Of a DNA stretch of 64,000 nucleotides, positions 48,621 to 61,587 are shown piece after piece. Position 1 is the stretch's first letter; every line of letters begins with the position of its first letter. The notes under the pieces are model-generated. The model did no database searches and had not been told where the DNA came from. It saw nothing but the letters and a program-made list of their open reading frames with translations. The stretch lies in the NCBI GenBank assembly GCA_020543525.1, contig JAHYIO010000031.1:620001-684000 (forward strand). The letters are read 5' to 3'. The DNA is from Coriolopsis trogii. Lineage: Eukaryota; Basidiomycota; Agaricomycetes; Polyporales; Polyporaceae. The position numbers and the translations under genes are program-made.

Positions 48621-50290
48621 TTCCGCTGTGACTCCAAGGTAAGCCGAAATGTGGCTCATTTCCTTGCACATCTCTGACATATATATTCCTCACAGAGTTC
48701 TCGACAACTTGTGACACATGCCAGGGAAGCTCGGAGCCGCCTCACGCTCTTCCTATCAATCATGACCAGACGTTGCACTTCACGACGCGCCCATCGAGGA
48801 AAGGCGAGTCGAAGAGCGTTTCGCGACATCCTTCAAATTAACTCATCCATGCGCCTACCAGCGATCCGGCATCCGGAACGGTCCGAGAACTTAAGCTTGC
48901 CATCAACTCGACCTGCCCCGTTCACATCATACGGGGAAGCCTCCAAGCAAGCCTTCGGCTGTGGTACAGAGAGACGCGCAAAGGTTGATCACATCCTCCT
49001 CCAAGTACGCTACCGGAGCGAGGAATCAAGAGACGTGCGAGGCTACAGAGTCGGATTCCGGTAGTGGTCACCTGTCTTCCCTTGACCACTCACTATCTCG
49101 CCATACTCCACTTCCAAATCCCCCCATTTCACTTCCCATGCCTCCTCATCAGAAAACGAAGACCGGATCAGGGCGCGGGCAACGCATTGCTGCCTCGTCG
49201 CACGCATGCTGCGTCCCATTCTTCCGCCACGCAACCAGCCTGAGAAATTGAATCGGCAACCTTCGGTCGGTCCGTTGGCCGCAGCAGAGTTACAACCCGA
49301 CGACTCGGAGCTCATAGGCGAGGTGCGTTTTGGTTATGATATTGCGCGTCCACCAGAAGCTCAGGCTGGAGCTGCCCCCAGACGAGAGGCTGGGTCGTTT
49401 CGGACCCGCAAAGACTGCAACCCACAGCGACACCAGCTCGTCAACCAGCCACACGCTCATCCGATCAACAGGCATCATAGCTGTGCAAGACGCACGCGGA
49501 GTATAACAATTGCACTGCGTCGGACTGCAGCGTCCCTAGATGGCCCAAGCTGGTCCTCGTGGAGAACTGCGGGGAGCAGCGGTAAATGGAGCAAAGGTAC
49601 GTTTTCGTACTGAGATCATATCCTGGACTCTGGAGCTGACGAGCGGAAACTGCGCCAGGAAGTACTACCCCGCGAGAGCCGAACGCATGCACCGTGCTGG
49701 CTCCCCGCTGTGTCTCGGTGGATGGAGAATCGAGCATTTGGCCAATCACAACGCTCACTCGATAGGAAATATTTGACTACTCATATACTCATATATTGCG
49801 CTCCTAAAAGCAATGTTGATGTACTGTTTGACTTCTTGATCTTGTTTTGATCCATGCTGGGCTTCCCTGCGTGCTATCGCGATACCAACCAAAGTTGAGA
49901 CATGATTCCGTGTACAGTAAAGGCTTGGTCTAAGTAATCGTAGAACACTACGACCCGGAAGTCCATAATTTTCACTGACGGGCTCACTGGAGTGAGACAG
50001 CCAGCCTGACATTGATCAGACAGCGAGCCCCATTGGCATTGGACGACACGATGTGACCAGGTCATGTGACTATGTGTCACGTACCACGCGTACGCGTCGA
50101 AGTCGCGTGCGCGGGGGCGAGCAGTGATGCTACGTGCTTTCCGATCCGACACGAAGTATTGGGTTACATACAGGGTATCCTATATTACGCTACTCATTAT
50201 TTTACAAACTAGGGGGATCGCATGTTGCAAGATCCTCTGATCAGTAGCGTATAGAACTTGTCGAGCCGCGAGCGTTCCCCATGATAGAGG
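48621..50290. other. Unassigned region
   Basis: Several plus-strand frames (48711-49064, 49206-49613) follow the SQINFS ORF without recognisable domains. From about 49780 to 50290 I see only non-coding sequence. Confidence 0.3.
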
Positions 50291-51666
50291 TCAAGAGATC
50301 ACACAGCCAGACTCGACCGGATAGGAGCGAGGATAGTACGGGTTGTGATGCCCATACCCGCCATACCCGCCATACCCGCCACCGTATCCACCACCATACC
50401 CGCCATATCCCGCCTGGTACGGCGTGTAGCCGTAGCCGCCGGCGGTGCCTCCCGTCTGGACGACTTCAACGCTCGGACGGCGATGGTGGTGATGATGGTG
50501 CCCATCGTCTTCATGGCGATGGTGGTGATGGTGGCCGCTGTCGCTATAATGCGAATGCGAATGCCTCCGAGGGCGATTGAGGATGACGGTCGAGCCCACC
50601 GGTGCCTGGATCGTCTGTGCGGAGGGCGAGTATCCGTACGACGCTGCAGATCCAGCTGTGCCCAGGTATGGACTGGCGCTGGCGTAGGAACCTGCGTAAG
50701 ATCCGGCGTAGGAGCCGGGTAGTGCGCCTCCGGACATGTAGGGTGAGGGAACGGGGCTTGGAGGGAAGACCGTGTTGCCGCCCCCAAGTAAACTGGTGAA
50801 CTGCACGCACATGTCAGTTGACCATGAGCGTCAAAAAACGTTGACTCGAAGAAAGATTACCCTATCAGCAAGAAGCCCGGCGGTGTACGCAGCTGCTTCA
50901 CAAGCGGCGCGCTGTCCGTAAGCGTCCATGGAACGTCCAGTGTATGCCCATAACCGCGTCGCTGAGAGGCGTTGTCAGTACCGTCGACGTCCATCGACCC
51001 GTCTCCCTTCATATTGGACGTACCTTCAGCAACAGCCATTCCTATCAGCCCCTCCCGCTGGAGATACCTATCTGCGCTCAACGGCGCATATAGCGAGGAG
51101 TTATGCTTCCACGTTCGGTACACTTCGTAGGCCGCGGCCGCGCCGATGTCAGTTGGAAGCACCTGCGCGAGAGGTGTCTGGCACGGGGCGATATCTTGTT
51201 GAGTTCTTTCGTTTGCCGAGAACGATCCGGAGAAGCAAGACTCACAAGTCCGCCATATATGAGACGATGCCACCTGCGTGCGGAGTGGTGATCGAGACCG
51301 GATCCAGCATACGAACCCATTCTGCCGATGGCGTGATGGTATAAAGATCTGAGTGCGTGCAATATGAGCTGAGGAGTCTGTCATATAACATGCAAGTGGA
51401 CGTACGGGTCGGGATTCATAGCATGTGCGCTGTAGAAGTCGAGGCCAGACCCTGCGCAGAACATCAGCCTGATTTTTCGAGCACGGCTTTGGAAGGAACG
51501 CACAAGTCGGTTGGGGTTGGAAGCCTGGCATCGGAGGTGGGCCGAATTGGAACTATACGCGTAGGTTCAGTATTCCCGAGGGTCTCACTTGCGAAAGAGC
51601 AGCGCGAGCACGTACTTGTGACGTCCCCCATCCCGGGATCGAGGAGCGATAGTAGTCGTACGCCAT
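50291..51666 (-). CDS. His/Gly/Tyr-rich protein ending in a CaaX-like CVIS
   Basis: This is a conserved fungal protein of unknown function. The proposed start is ATG 51666 (MAYDYYRSSIPGWGTSQ), then exon 2 (51552-51504, FQFGPPPMPGFQPQP) and exon 3 from 51451 (GLDFYSAHAMNPD). Further exons give SDLYTITPSAEWVRMLDPVS, TDIGAAAAYEVYRTWKHNSS, GLIGMAVAEATRLWAYTGRS and ACEAAAYTAGLLADR. The last exon is low-complexity: repeats of GSYA, His runs (HHHHHR, HHHHHH) and GYGG repeats, ending PVESGCVIS at 50291. The terminal CVIS fits a farnesylation signal, so membrane attachment is plausible. The His clusters could bind metal. Start and first two introns are inferred from GT..AG sites. Confidence 0.7.
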
Positions 51667-54600
51667 GGCTACAAGTGTTGAGAGACTCGAAAGTTCCGAG
51701 CGGGTATTCCTGTACACGAGCCGCGAAGCCTCGGGTTATATACGCCTTGGTCATCAAGGGCGCCTACGCAATTCTCGGCGAACCCAGCGAAGAATGGAGA
51801 ACATGGTCGCTGACGAGCGTATTAGCGTCCCATGTCCTCGAGTTCTTCGCTTGGCGATGTTGTCTTTCGACGGCCGACGATTGACTTCGTATCGGCGCGC
51901 TCTACGCGCCCCGTGCGGCGCGGATGGGGTAAGTGGGTAAACGCTGGATGCCGCCGGAGCTAGTCCGCGATGCACTGCTCGGATGCTCTCGTGAGCCAAT
52001 CGCGACAACGCACCGCGTCCCGTATGACGTCGCAGTCCATCCTACTTTCTCAGTAGTTTGAGCTGCTCCATAGTAGGGTCCCGTGGTCTGCAATGAGGTC
52101 GACAACGTAGCACAGCTTCCGACTTCCTGCGCAGCCTGAACATGACTCGACACTACTATGCTGACCGGGATTTGCCTCTGCCACGATCCATCGTGAGGTA
52201 CACCGCAGCGAAACAGCAGCATAGCTAGAGATCATGACTCCCTCTTTAGAGGCAAGCGCCTTTGGACGTGACGTCTAAGCCTCGCTTCTCGACCAGACGC
52301 ACTATATACGTCCCAGCTCACTCCAGGTGAGTGTGGTGTGGATGTCCCATGTCCCGAGTGGCGACGGACGACGGACGACGGTCTGAGCTGATGAGGGCGC
52401 TGACCAGACATGCTCGAAATTCGCGACAGGGGTGTCGTAGTGGGCGCCTTCTACGCTATCGCTCGAGGCTGACCAGGTTGAGTCGCGACATAAGACCATC
52501 GGATGGTTGCATTCGCGCGGAAGGCGTTGTCCTCCATTGCTCACCATACCACCACAACGGTTAGTCAGGTACGTGTATGACGTGTATGTAGCTGATGCGT
52601 CACTCACCCGCTCGAAGAAGGCACCTCAGGAGACTCAGTACGACGTGCACGCCGATGTTGACGGAGGCGCCGCGCCATGATGGTGTATGCGCAATAGGGC
52701 AACGTCAAGCTCGCACAAATCAGTGTATGCCAGACGAAAGGGAAAGGTTGACGATGCCCAAGTATAGGTCTGCGAACCCGTTTCGCTCTTCGGAGTGGGC
52801 GGGTAGACCGGGGAGGACGCGGAGGTAAAAGCGGAAAGGCCACCCAGAGAAGAGTGAGCCGGAGTGAATCGCGCACAGGGCACGAAATGCCGACGAGATA
52901 GTGTGCCGACATCGACCACCCATGATCCGTGCTATATGCAAGTAGTCTTGCTTATAATGCGATACAGACAACTTATAGAGCAACATTGAATGTTGAATGC
53001 TGACCTGCTACGCGCTTTACGCAGGCGGCATCGAAAGGACGAGTGAGGCGAGACAAGCTATGATTGATCCTTTTCTTGCTCTGTATCATGAAGGCTTAGT
53101 CTACTGTCTTGAAGACTGGGAGTCTCCAGGGATTGCGTCTGGTCCGGCCTAGACGATATTCGTCGTTGATGCCTTGCCTCCGACATCGCTTTTGTCCGCG
53201 TCGTATACGTCTGAAGCACGAACAGTGCGACGGCCTACACACAAGAGGTGTACACTGTCATATTCCGCCTCGGGAGCTATGGTGGAGAATGCAGTGGACG
53301 TACCAACAACACCGCTCCCATCATCATGCGCTCCTTCCACCGCTCGTCCATCCCAATGTCCAGCTCCGCCCTCCGTCGTTGCTTTGCTCGCCACATGGCA
53401 GTACTCAAGTCATGGTAAGTTGCCTTCGGGGAGGTGCCGAACCCCTCTGAGTCAGTGCCGTCGACTGACGATGCGGGCTTCTTGCCTGAGAGGACAGCGT
53501 AGGCTGATGATATGGCTTGAAATCGGGAGTGCGCAGTTTCGGGTGAGATACCTCCAGCGCGTGCTGACGGTGAGTCGGGATGGTATATTCGTACCAGGTC
53601 ATAGTCTGTGGAATTGGGGATGGGAGAATGTTACGTCGTGACTCGTCAGGGATACCGTTTGTGAACATACTTACAGCGCGCCTTGACGTCCGCCCGAGTC
53701 GCCGTCTTTGGCAGGTGGAAAATCTGATGGGGCGTTGGATGCGAGACAGGGGGAAATGGGAAGGGGTTTGCACTTGGAACGTTTGCTTTACTTGACATAT
53801 TCATACTTTGAACACATCCTGAACGAGCAGGATCCAGACGACGACGGAGGGCGGTCGACCTGAGATTGCTTGCCAGCCTGTGCATCACGGAGCGTCCGGA
53901 GAATCTGAACTGCAAGGCTGTTCTTTAGAGCAAGGCCAGCGTGAAGAATTCGATCAATCGTAATAGCAAGGTCGAAGCTAAGAACCGAGGGGCACAGAGG
54001 CTGAGCAGCTTTGAAGCAAGCTGTATGTTCCGATTGCGGCGTCCGGGCCCTTCGGACCGTGGTGATATTAGGGAACAGGCGCCTGCTGGCCCTCCGCTGT
54101 CGATTCTCCTCCGTCCTCCTCCGGGCAAGCCGCAAGCACGCGCAAGTATCTTCTCCGCGTTCTCCCTCCGCGTTATCACGCTCATTGCTTACTGTGCCTC
54201 GTCCCTGGCCCATTTGTCAACAAGTAAATTAGTAGAACGTTCTCGCCACAGGAGACGTGCTTACAACAACTTGATGGAAACCCCTCTCTCAGTCTGCGAC
54301 GGGCCGCGACAGCGCACGGTCGCGACGGAATCGGATTCGGAGTCTCGGGCGCCGTTGCGAAGTGAGCAGCCTGCAGCTTCGCGCGAGGCCATCGTGGCAA
54401 GTGGAGTAGCAACCGATACTGGTACTCGATTTCCATACAGTCAGAAGGAGTGCGGGCCCCAATACACCCCGCTGGAGCCCAACTACGTGGACCTGCCGTC
54501 ATCTACATGGCCCGTATCGTCGTGCGACTCCGTACGTCCCATCATGGAGCCCAACCGCCGTCTCACAGTCGATCCATGAAGGTTGTACAACAGACCGAGT

Positions 54601-54980
54601 TTCGAATGCGTTATTCTACTGGGAGGTATGGAGGCCACAACGTGCGTTTGCGATGTTGTGAGTCAGTTCACGCAGGTAAGCAGATAGCAAACGCTAGAAG
54701 ATTGTGGTCAAATCGTGGTGCCAAGCACGTGGATTCGAGGGCTTGCCGATTCTGGACCGTTTGATGAGTGACGTGGGCCGGTTCCGGTCGATGACGTCGT
54801 GTCTGGACAATCCTATGCCGAAGTGTGCAAAAGCCTACAAACAGGAGAGTCCGTCTTACTCAACGCCCACGATTTTCCCCTCCTCCCTCCCTCAGCGGAG
54901 CGCATATACCTGCACGCATTCTGTCCACTACGTCTCTCCCCCACGACTACATCCGCATACCCCCAGTTCCCACAGCCGCA
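51667..54980. other. Unassigned 3.3-kb region; possible small membrane protein on minus strand
   Basis: On the minus strand around 52604-52920 a frame encodes VWHTLICASLTLPYCAYTIM followed by a basic tail, which suggests one membrane helix. Another minus frame follows at 52302-52607. I could not assemble a reliable gene. Plus-strand frames at 53174-53641 and 53941-54579 are Ser/Pro-rich without known motifs. Confidence 0.3.
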
Positions 54981-57900
54981 ATGGCGTCACTCAAGAAGGC
55001 CTTCTCCAAGGTCATCTCTCATACCCGCTCCTCATCCAAGAGCAGCTCTATCCGAAGCAACGGCGACGCGCACCCGAATGGCATTGCGAACGGCCACGCC
55101 GACAAGGAAGTGAAACACGCGACCTTCGACGACACGAATGCAGAGGGCAAGACCGCCGCGCAGAAGCAACAAGAGAGCACTCTGCAGCGTCCGGACACCA
55201 TGACAAGCAGTCATCGGCTATCCTTCACCGAGCAGAAGGAGGACCGACGCGCTGAGCGGGAGATCAAAGATGTCGAGGAAGCGCGAGCGAGGAAGGAACG
55301 GATGAAGAAGGCGCACGACGAGGTACGTAATTGTCGTTCGTTCACGAGTTTGCATGTACAAAGTGGCGCGCTAGTCTCAGCATCATGGATGGGAGGGTAT
55401 CGGTACGTGCTCAACGCGCATATGCGGCGACGCGTCACTGTGAGCGCGTTTCGAGACATGACGAACCTGGCTAGTGTACCAAGGCCGCACGTGTTATCGC
55501 GCTGGAAACTTTACATCTCGCTGACTATCGTACTGTGTCGCTAGGACCCACTGCGAGATAACTGGGGTGACCTACCACTCAACATGTCACAAACCCGTTC
55601 TGGTGAGTGTTGTACATTATGGCTCGGAACAATCGCTGACATGTAGGAAAGAGCAACATCTCGAGCATATCCGAGATATTCCCAGCAAGCAGGAAGGAGA
55701 GCGCGTCGTATTCCGTGCCCGCGTTCATCATATTCGTCCCCTAAGTGCGTTGTCAAGACCCTGACAAAGGATTATCCAGACTGACGGGAGCACAGGCGCC
55801 AAGATTGTCTTCCTCATTCTGCGTCAACAATTCGTCACTATACAGGGTGTCCTTACCGAGGAGCCCAACCATGTTTCAGAAACCATGGTCCGTTGGGCGG
55901 AGGGTCTCGCCAGGGAGTCGATAGTACTCGTCGAAGGCCTCGTACAGCGACCTCCGCCGAACCAAGAGACGGTTCATAGTACTACCATCCATGAATATGA
56001 AGTCAAGATCAGCAAGGTCAGCGTGTTCTTCGCTATCTATCCGGCCATGCGCTGATGGTTCATGCCGCCTACAGCTCCATGTCGTCGCGGCTCCGTCCGA
56101 CACATTGCCATTCCAACTTGAGGATGTATCCAGACCCAAGGAGCACTACGAGAGGGTGAGCATCCCTCCATAAACACACATACGTACATAATGCTTACGA
56201 TTGCGGTGCCCATCACAGGAAGATGCGCAGTTTTCGCGTGTCGGCGAGAGGACGCGCCTCGACCACCGAGTACTAGATCTTCGAGTGAGTTCAGGCTCTG
56301 ATCTACCTACCGCAACCGAGTGCTGACAGTTTCATAGTCACCTGCGTCGCAATCCATTTTCCGCATTCATGCCGGCGTTTGTGAACTTTTCCGGTCATTT
56401 CTGACCGAGAAGGGATTCATTGAGATCCACTCTGCGAAGCTTCAAGGCTCAGCTACAGAGTCGGGTGCAGCTGTGTTCAAAGTCGACTACTTCCGCAGGC
56501 CGGCGTACCTCGCTCAAAGCCCTCAGCTGGCGAAACAGATGTGTATCGCTGCAGACATGGAGCGCGTCTTCGAGATTGGGCCTGTGTTCCGGGCGGAGAA
56601 CTCCAACACACACAGACACCTCACCGAATTCACCGGGCTTGATCTAGAGATGGCGATCGAGAGCCACTACCATGAAGTCATGGATCTTCTCGACGAGCTG
56701 TTCAAGTTCATGTTCAAGAATCTCCTCTCGCGTTTCAGGGACGAGGTACGAGAGTTGAATATCCCTCAGTGCATCACCTGGCTGACCTTCCATTTCACAC
56801 AGATCGAAACGGTGAAGAAATTCTACCCGCACGAAGACGTTGTCATACTCGACGAGACGCCACGGATTCCCTTTGCCGAAGGCATTCGCATGCTGAAGGA
56901 GTCTGGATGGACCGAGGAGGACGGCAGCGAGCTCAGCGAGTACGAAGACCTCAGCACACGGGCCGAACAGCGACTCGGACAGCTCGTCAAGGAGAAGTAC
57001 GGAGCTGATTACTATATCATCGACAAGTTCCCGCTCGAGGTGCGGCCGTTCTACACGATGCCCAATCCGGAAAACGATGTGAGTGGCCATGTACGCGGTC
57101 AAACGTTCGTGATTGACCCATAACTCGTATAGAAATGGTCGAATTCGTACGACTTCTTCCTGCGAGGAGAGGAGATCTTGTCTGGTGGCCAGCGCATCCA
57201 CGTGGCGGAGATGCTGGAAGAGCGCATGAATGAGGCCGGGATTGATCCCGAGTCGATGAGAGAGTACGTGGACGGGTTCAGATGGGGATGCCCACCGGTA
57301 AGCCTATCTGTTGAGCTGACATGCCTATTCTGTCTTCTGACAAGACAATCCTAGCACGGCGGTGGTGGTGTTGGCCTGGAGCGAGTTGTCATGTTGTTCC
57401 TGAAGCTGGGCAACATCCGATGGGCCAGCCTCTTCCCGCGCGACCCTCGCAGCTTCATCGTCCGCGGTCAAGACCCCGCGGAGGCTACCCTGGCTGCTGC
57501 GAACTCACTCATCTTGCATGGTCCTGAATCAACCACGTTCGAGCCGGGGAAGAGGCACGGCGAGATGCCCCCTCTGGAGAATGTACGTCTCATCCACTGT
57601 TGCACACGTTTCATGCGTTGACGTCGAGTCGTTTTCACAGCTCATCGCCAAGTATGGAGATGCGACGAACACCAGCTGGGTGGATCCGGCCTGGACCATC
57701 TGGCGCGACAAGGCTACCGGAGCGGCGGTTGGGTACATACCTCAAGATGGGTTCGCGGTCATCTTCGGCAACCCTCTGTGCCCAGCGGATCAGATACCGC
57801 GCGTTGTGAAGGCATTCTTGGCTCACGTCCACGAAGAAGGCCTGAAACCTGTGTGGTGCTGTATCGACAGGACGACCGAACGCTATCTCGCCGAAGAGCT

Positions 57901-58710
57901 CGGTTGGGGGGCGATCACTGCCGTTGCGGAGGAGCGTATCAACCCCACTGAGATCGATCCGTCCGAGAACGACAAGACGGTGCGGCGGAAGATCCACCGG
58001 GCGGAGCGTGAGGGCGTCAAAGTTGTCGAGGTGGGCCAGGAGATGGAACAACATGTGCGGGAGATGCTCGAAGAGAAGTGCAAGGAGTGGGAGGCGAACC
58101 GGAAGGGGACGCAGATTCATCTGACGGGCGTGAGGCCGTTTGATGATATGCATCATCGGAGATACTACTATGCGGTGGACAAGGAGGGGAAGGTACGCTA
58201 TTGTGGATATCTATCGTGTTGTGGTCGTGTTTTGACGCGTGGTCGTGTCACTGTGCCCAGCCTTGCGCGATGGTTGTCCTCGCACAGCTCGCGGCGAAGC
58301 ACGGATTCCAGATCAAGTGGGCGCTCGAGTTCCCTGGTGCGCCTTTGGGTGCGATTGAGTACATCCTCGCGTATGTGATCAAGCGGCTGGGAGACGCGGG
58401 CGTGCGGAGCGCGACGTTTGGCGCGGGTGCGACAGGCAAGTTGCAGGCTGTGGATAACGTGCACGGGTTCCGGGTGAAGACGCTCGAGAAGGCGTATAAC
58501 GGGCTGTCGTCGACGTTCAGCTTGATGAACAAGGGCGACTTTAGGAGCAAGTTTGGGACGTGGCATGATCCGGTGAGTGTGAGATGGTTGGTGTCGTTGG
58601 ATGGAATGCTGATAGATGGTGTGGTTTAGTTGTACATCTGTTATCCGAAGGGCGGCCTGGGAATGAAGGGCATTGAGGCCATCATGGCGATGCTGCAGAA
58701 GCCCAAGTAA
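54981..58710 (+). CDS. erdS: ErdS: aspartyl-tRNA synthetase-DUF2156 fusion (ergosteryl-aspartate synthase)
   Basis: This bifunctional enzyme is known from fungi: it charges tRNA-Asp and transfers aspartate to ergosterol. Thirteen exons join in frame to 960 residues, stop at 58708-58710. Residues 86-114 form a basic helix ([20 protein letters not shown]) typical of eukaryotic AspRS. An OB-fold follows (about 138-238; [20 protein letters not shown]). The class II core has motif 2 FRAEN (371-375), [17 protein letters not shown] and motif 3 GVGLER (575-580). DUF2156 begins about residue 647 ([18 protein letters not shown]) and includes [20 protein letters not shown]. Exon 3 keeps frame only with the AG at 55650-55651, 5 nt beyond the first tag. 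A separate canonical AspRS would be expected elsewhere. Broken copies lie at 9946-12141 and 63651-64000; a DUF6533 gene follows. Confidence 0.93.
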
Positions 58711-59879
58711 AGGTCCGCGGAACAGCGCCCTCGAACAACGTGCTACCATCGAAAATCCATCGGGAGGATAGGATCTTGAGATGTGTTCTGGGTTCGTGCC
58801 ATCGTCACCACCGCTCACCACTGCTCCCTCCCTACTGCATTCGCACTGTATTCTTTCGCTGCTACTGCTCCTGCTTCGATTACCCATTTACGCATATGTA
58901 TACCACCCCCGTTGACTCGGACTTGCGACTACATTCACGTTTAGTGGGCATCGCGTTTTGTGTATTGCGTACGGCCTTTCATGACGGTAGACTACTAGTA
59001 GATTCTTGTAATGTAATCTTGTTGTATGCGATGTATATTTGTGGCAATGCGTCTTGAGATATCATGGCGGAGGCGAACGGTGATTTCTTCTCGTATCGCA
59101 CAAGAATTCGGACGTATTGATGTCTGACGACAGGGTTCAAGTCATGACGACCTCGAGCTCTGAGCGCCTCTATCTCGGAAGTTTCCGGGCGGTGCGCTAT
59201 TGAACTTGAACGACTTGTTCGGTCAGCTTCTTCGCCTTGGCGGAAACGGTCAGTAACGTTCATGTCCATCTTCGCCTCTATCTTGCAACTGAAATCTTTC
59301 TTGCCCGGGTCTTCAGGATGTGAGCAGGATGTGATGCGGAGCGAGGTGCTGTCGCTCTGCAGCTGCTTTTGCGAGTCAGGCCATCACTCGTTCGCCGGCC
59401 AGATAGTAGGTGACGACTCGGAGCGAATGCTCATCATGGACAGCAGCTAGGAATCACGCTCGTTGGTCGCTCATCGCGCCGGCCGGGACTTTCGTTGAGG
59501 TTCACACCCGGCGACCATCGTCTTGGGGCCTTGCAGTGGAGGTCTTCTCCAACTACGGCCCTGTTTGCGTTGCTGAGTCTCTTCCTCATCTCCGGCTAGA
59601 AACATCAAGTTCTTTGATGCAATGCCCCGAGTTGCACGGCAGGGCAAGGCGTCAAGTTCGCCTCGCTGGGGATGAAGTAGTCGCGAGGTGAGTTGACAGA
59701 ACGCTAGAGTTCCGAAGTCTCTGACTATTGATACATCGATACGTGATCTAAACGAACATGTACTGATCGATCTCTTGCGTGAACTTGAATAAGTATGTCT
59801 CGAAACTGCCTGTATAGATGTGACACTCCCTCTCTCCGAGAGCAAGTACCAGGTCTCGCCTCATATCACGCTCGGAAGA
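58711..59879. promoter_or_regulatory. Spacer between ErdS and the right DUF6533 gene
   Basis: No gene was recognised. The last 30 bp before the ATG at 59880 (ggtctcgcctcatatcacg) match the upstream flank of the left DUF6533 gene (agtctcgccccatatcacg), so the duplication includes the proximal promoter or 5' UTR. Confidence 0.45.
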
Positions 59880-61587
59880 ATGTCGTCAATACCGGCAGCG
59901 GAAATCTCACAGCTCGTTGCTTATTTCCAGAATGGGTGAGTGTCCTCGGAGTATTTATACGGCTGTAATCTGGGCTGATCCACCTGCTTTATTGCTAGGC
60001 AAACGAACAACTACTGTGGCTTTGCTGCCCTTAGTAAGTTGTCTAGAGGGCTATTTGTGAGATTTACTCATAGGTAGTACTTCAATCACAGCGTTGCTTG
60101 TTTTTGAGTGGTCCATGACATTATCCTGCGAAGTGGAGCTATACTGGAAGGATAGACTCACGATGGCCAAAGTACTGTTTTTCTGGAACCGGTACCTACC
60201 GATCGTGGCGCTTGCTTCTAGCTTTTACGGGCCCTCGGGGCAAACTCAAGAGGCACGTCGCTATCTTATGTCATGATTCAGGTCATCTACAATGATGTGT
60301 GAAACAGAGGTTAAGTTGACATGCTTGTCGAAGTTCATCTCACGCTTCACATGTGACTGATGAAACTGCATAGTTGCACCGCCCAGAGCGACGCGGGTGA
60401 AGTGTTAGACTACCTTCAATACGTGCCTTGGGCCGGTGAGTGATCACAGGAGCGATTACGGACGGCGAAACTGATCTCATAGCCAGTCTTTGCTGCTATG
60501 CGCGCATACGCTTTGAGTGATCGACGGTGGTATCTCGCTGCCATTACTCTCATCTTTTCTAGCGTGCCGTTCGTCATAAATTGGGTGCGCAAGTTGTCTC
60601 ACGCTATCCGAGTCGTCTTGAGTGCTTCTCTCGCAGAGTCTTGCTGATCGGACCGCTAGCTCCACTTCATGTTCAACGTGTGGGCATACGACCCTGTGAT
60701 TGGCTGCATCCTCATTCATTCTTCACCACAAACAATCAACTTAGCGTGAGTCTCATGATCGGTATCAACCCTCCGTAGATGAGAGCTAACGATTGTATCA
60801 GGTGTAAGTGAGACGTATATGTGTCTATACTCGTAATCACGAACAGGACCACAGTCACCATTCTATCACGCTCATCGCTTATTATTGCGGACGTTCTGGT
60901 AGTCGCCGTCACCTGGCACACTACATACAGCACTGTGCGGCTTGACTCTCTGAACACAGGACACAGCACTTTCTCGAAGCTCCTTCTTGTCAATGGTCAG
61001 TCACACTGCTTCTTTGATGTGCACTCCTTTGCACTGAGAATGCAACACACAGGGACAGTATATTTTGTGTGCGTCTTGAATGTCAGATCACCTTGAACTC
61101 TGTTCAGCCTCGAGGGAAATAGGACTTTGTGCACTCTTAACACTCTGCAATTCGCATTCACGCTAAGTGATGTGAGATCGGGCTTCATGTGTTACAATGA
61201 GCTATGTTAACCACTAGTTTGATCAGATTGCATTCAATTCTATAGAAGGTGGTATAAGCTTCATCGTACAATTTATTGAACCGTCAGTGCAGTAGCCTAT
61301 AGCACACTGGCCGCACCTGTACTCACAGAACACGCCCCTACAGACTCACCGCAATCCTCGTCAATCGATTCCTACTGCAACTTCAGGAAGTGAAAAAGAG
61401 AAACGAGGGACAGAGAAGCTTGGGAGAGATGTCGTCTCTCAACTTCGACCGCGTAGTTGGTTGCTTGAGCTCGGAGCTCCAGCCTGAAGATGTGTGGGCC
61501 ACCAGCGAGGTCCCTGGTGAGGAATCGAAGGAACAAGCACCTTCCGGAGAAGAGATTGAACTCGTCGAGCGTGTGTCTATGCCGTGA
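59880..61587 (+). CDS. DUF6533-family seven-helix membrane protein, right copy
   Basis: This is a paralogue of the minus-strand gene at 7953-9680, of unknown function. ATG 59880 gives MSSIPAAEISQLVAYFQNGQ. The DUF6533 core is SITALLVFEWSMTLSCEVEL and DRLTMAKVLFFWNRYLPIVA. Further exons read VLDYLQYVPWA, VFAAMRAYALSDRRWYLAAI, FSSVPFVINW, FNVWAYDPVIGCILIHSS, TVTILSRSSLIIADVLVVAV, STFSKLLLVNG and LTAILVNRFLLQLQEVKKRN. The tail carries SSLNFDRVVGCLSSELQ and EDVWATSEVPGEE, ending VERVSMP at 61587. Introns are short and numerous, and I see no break. In both copies the gene lies directly downstream of an ErdS copy in the same orientation. Confidence 0.78.
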
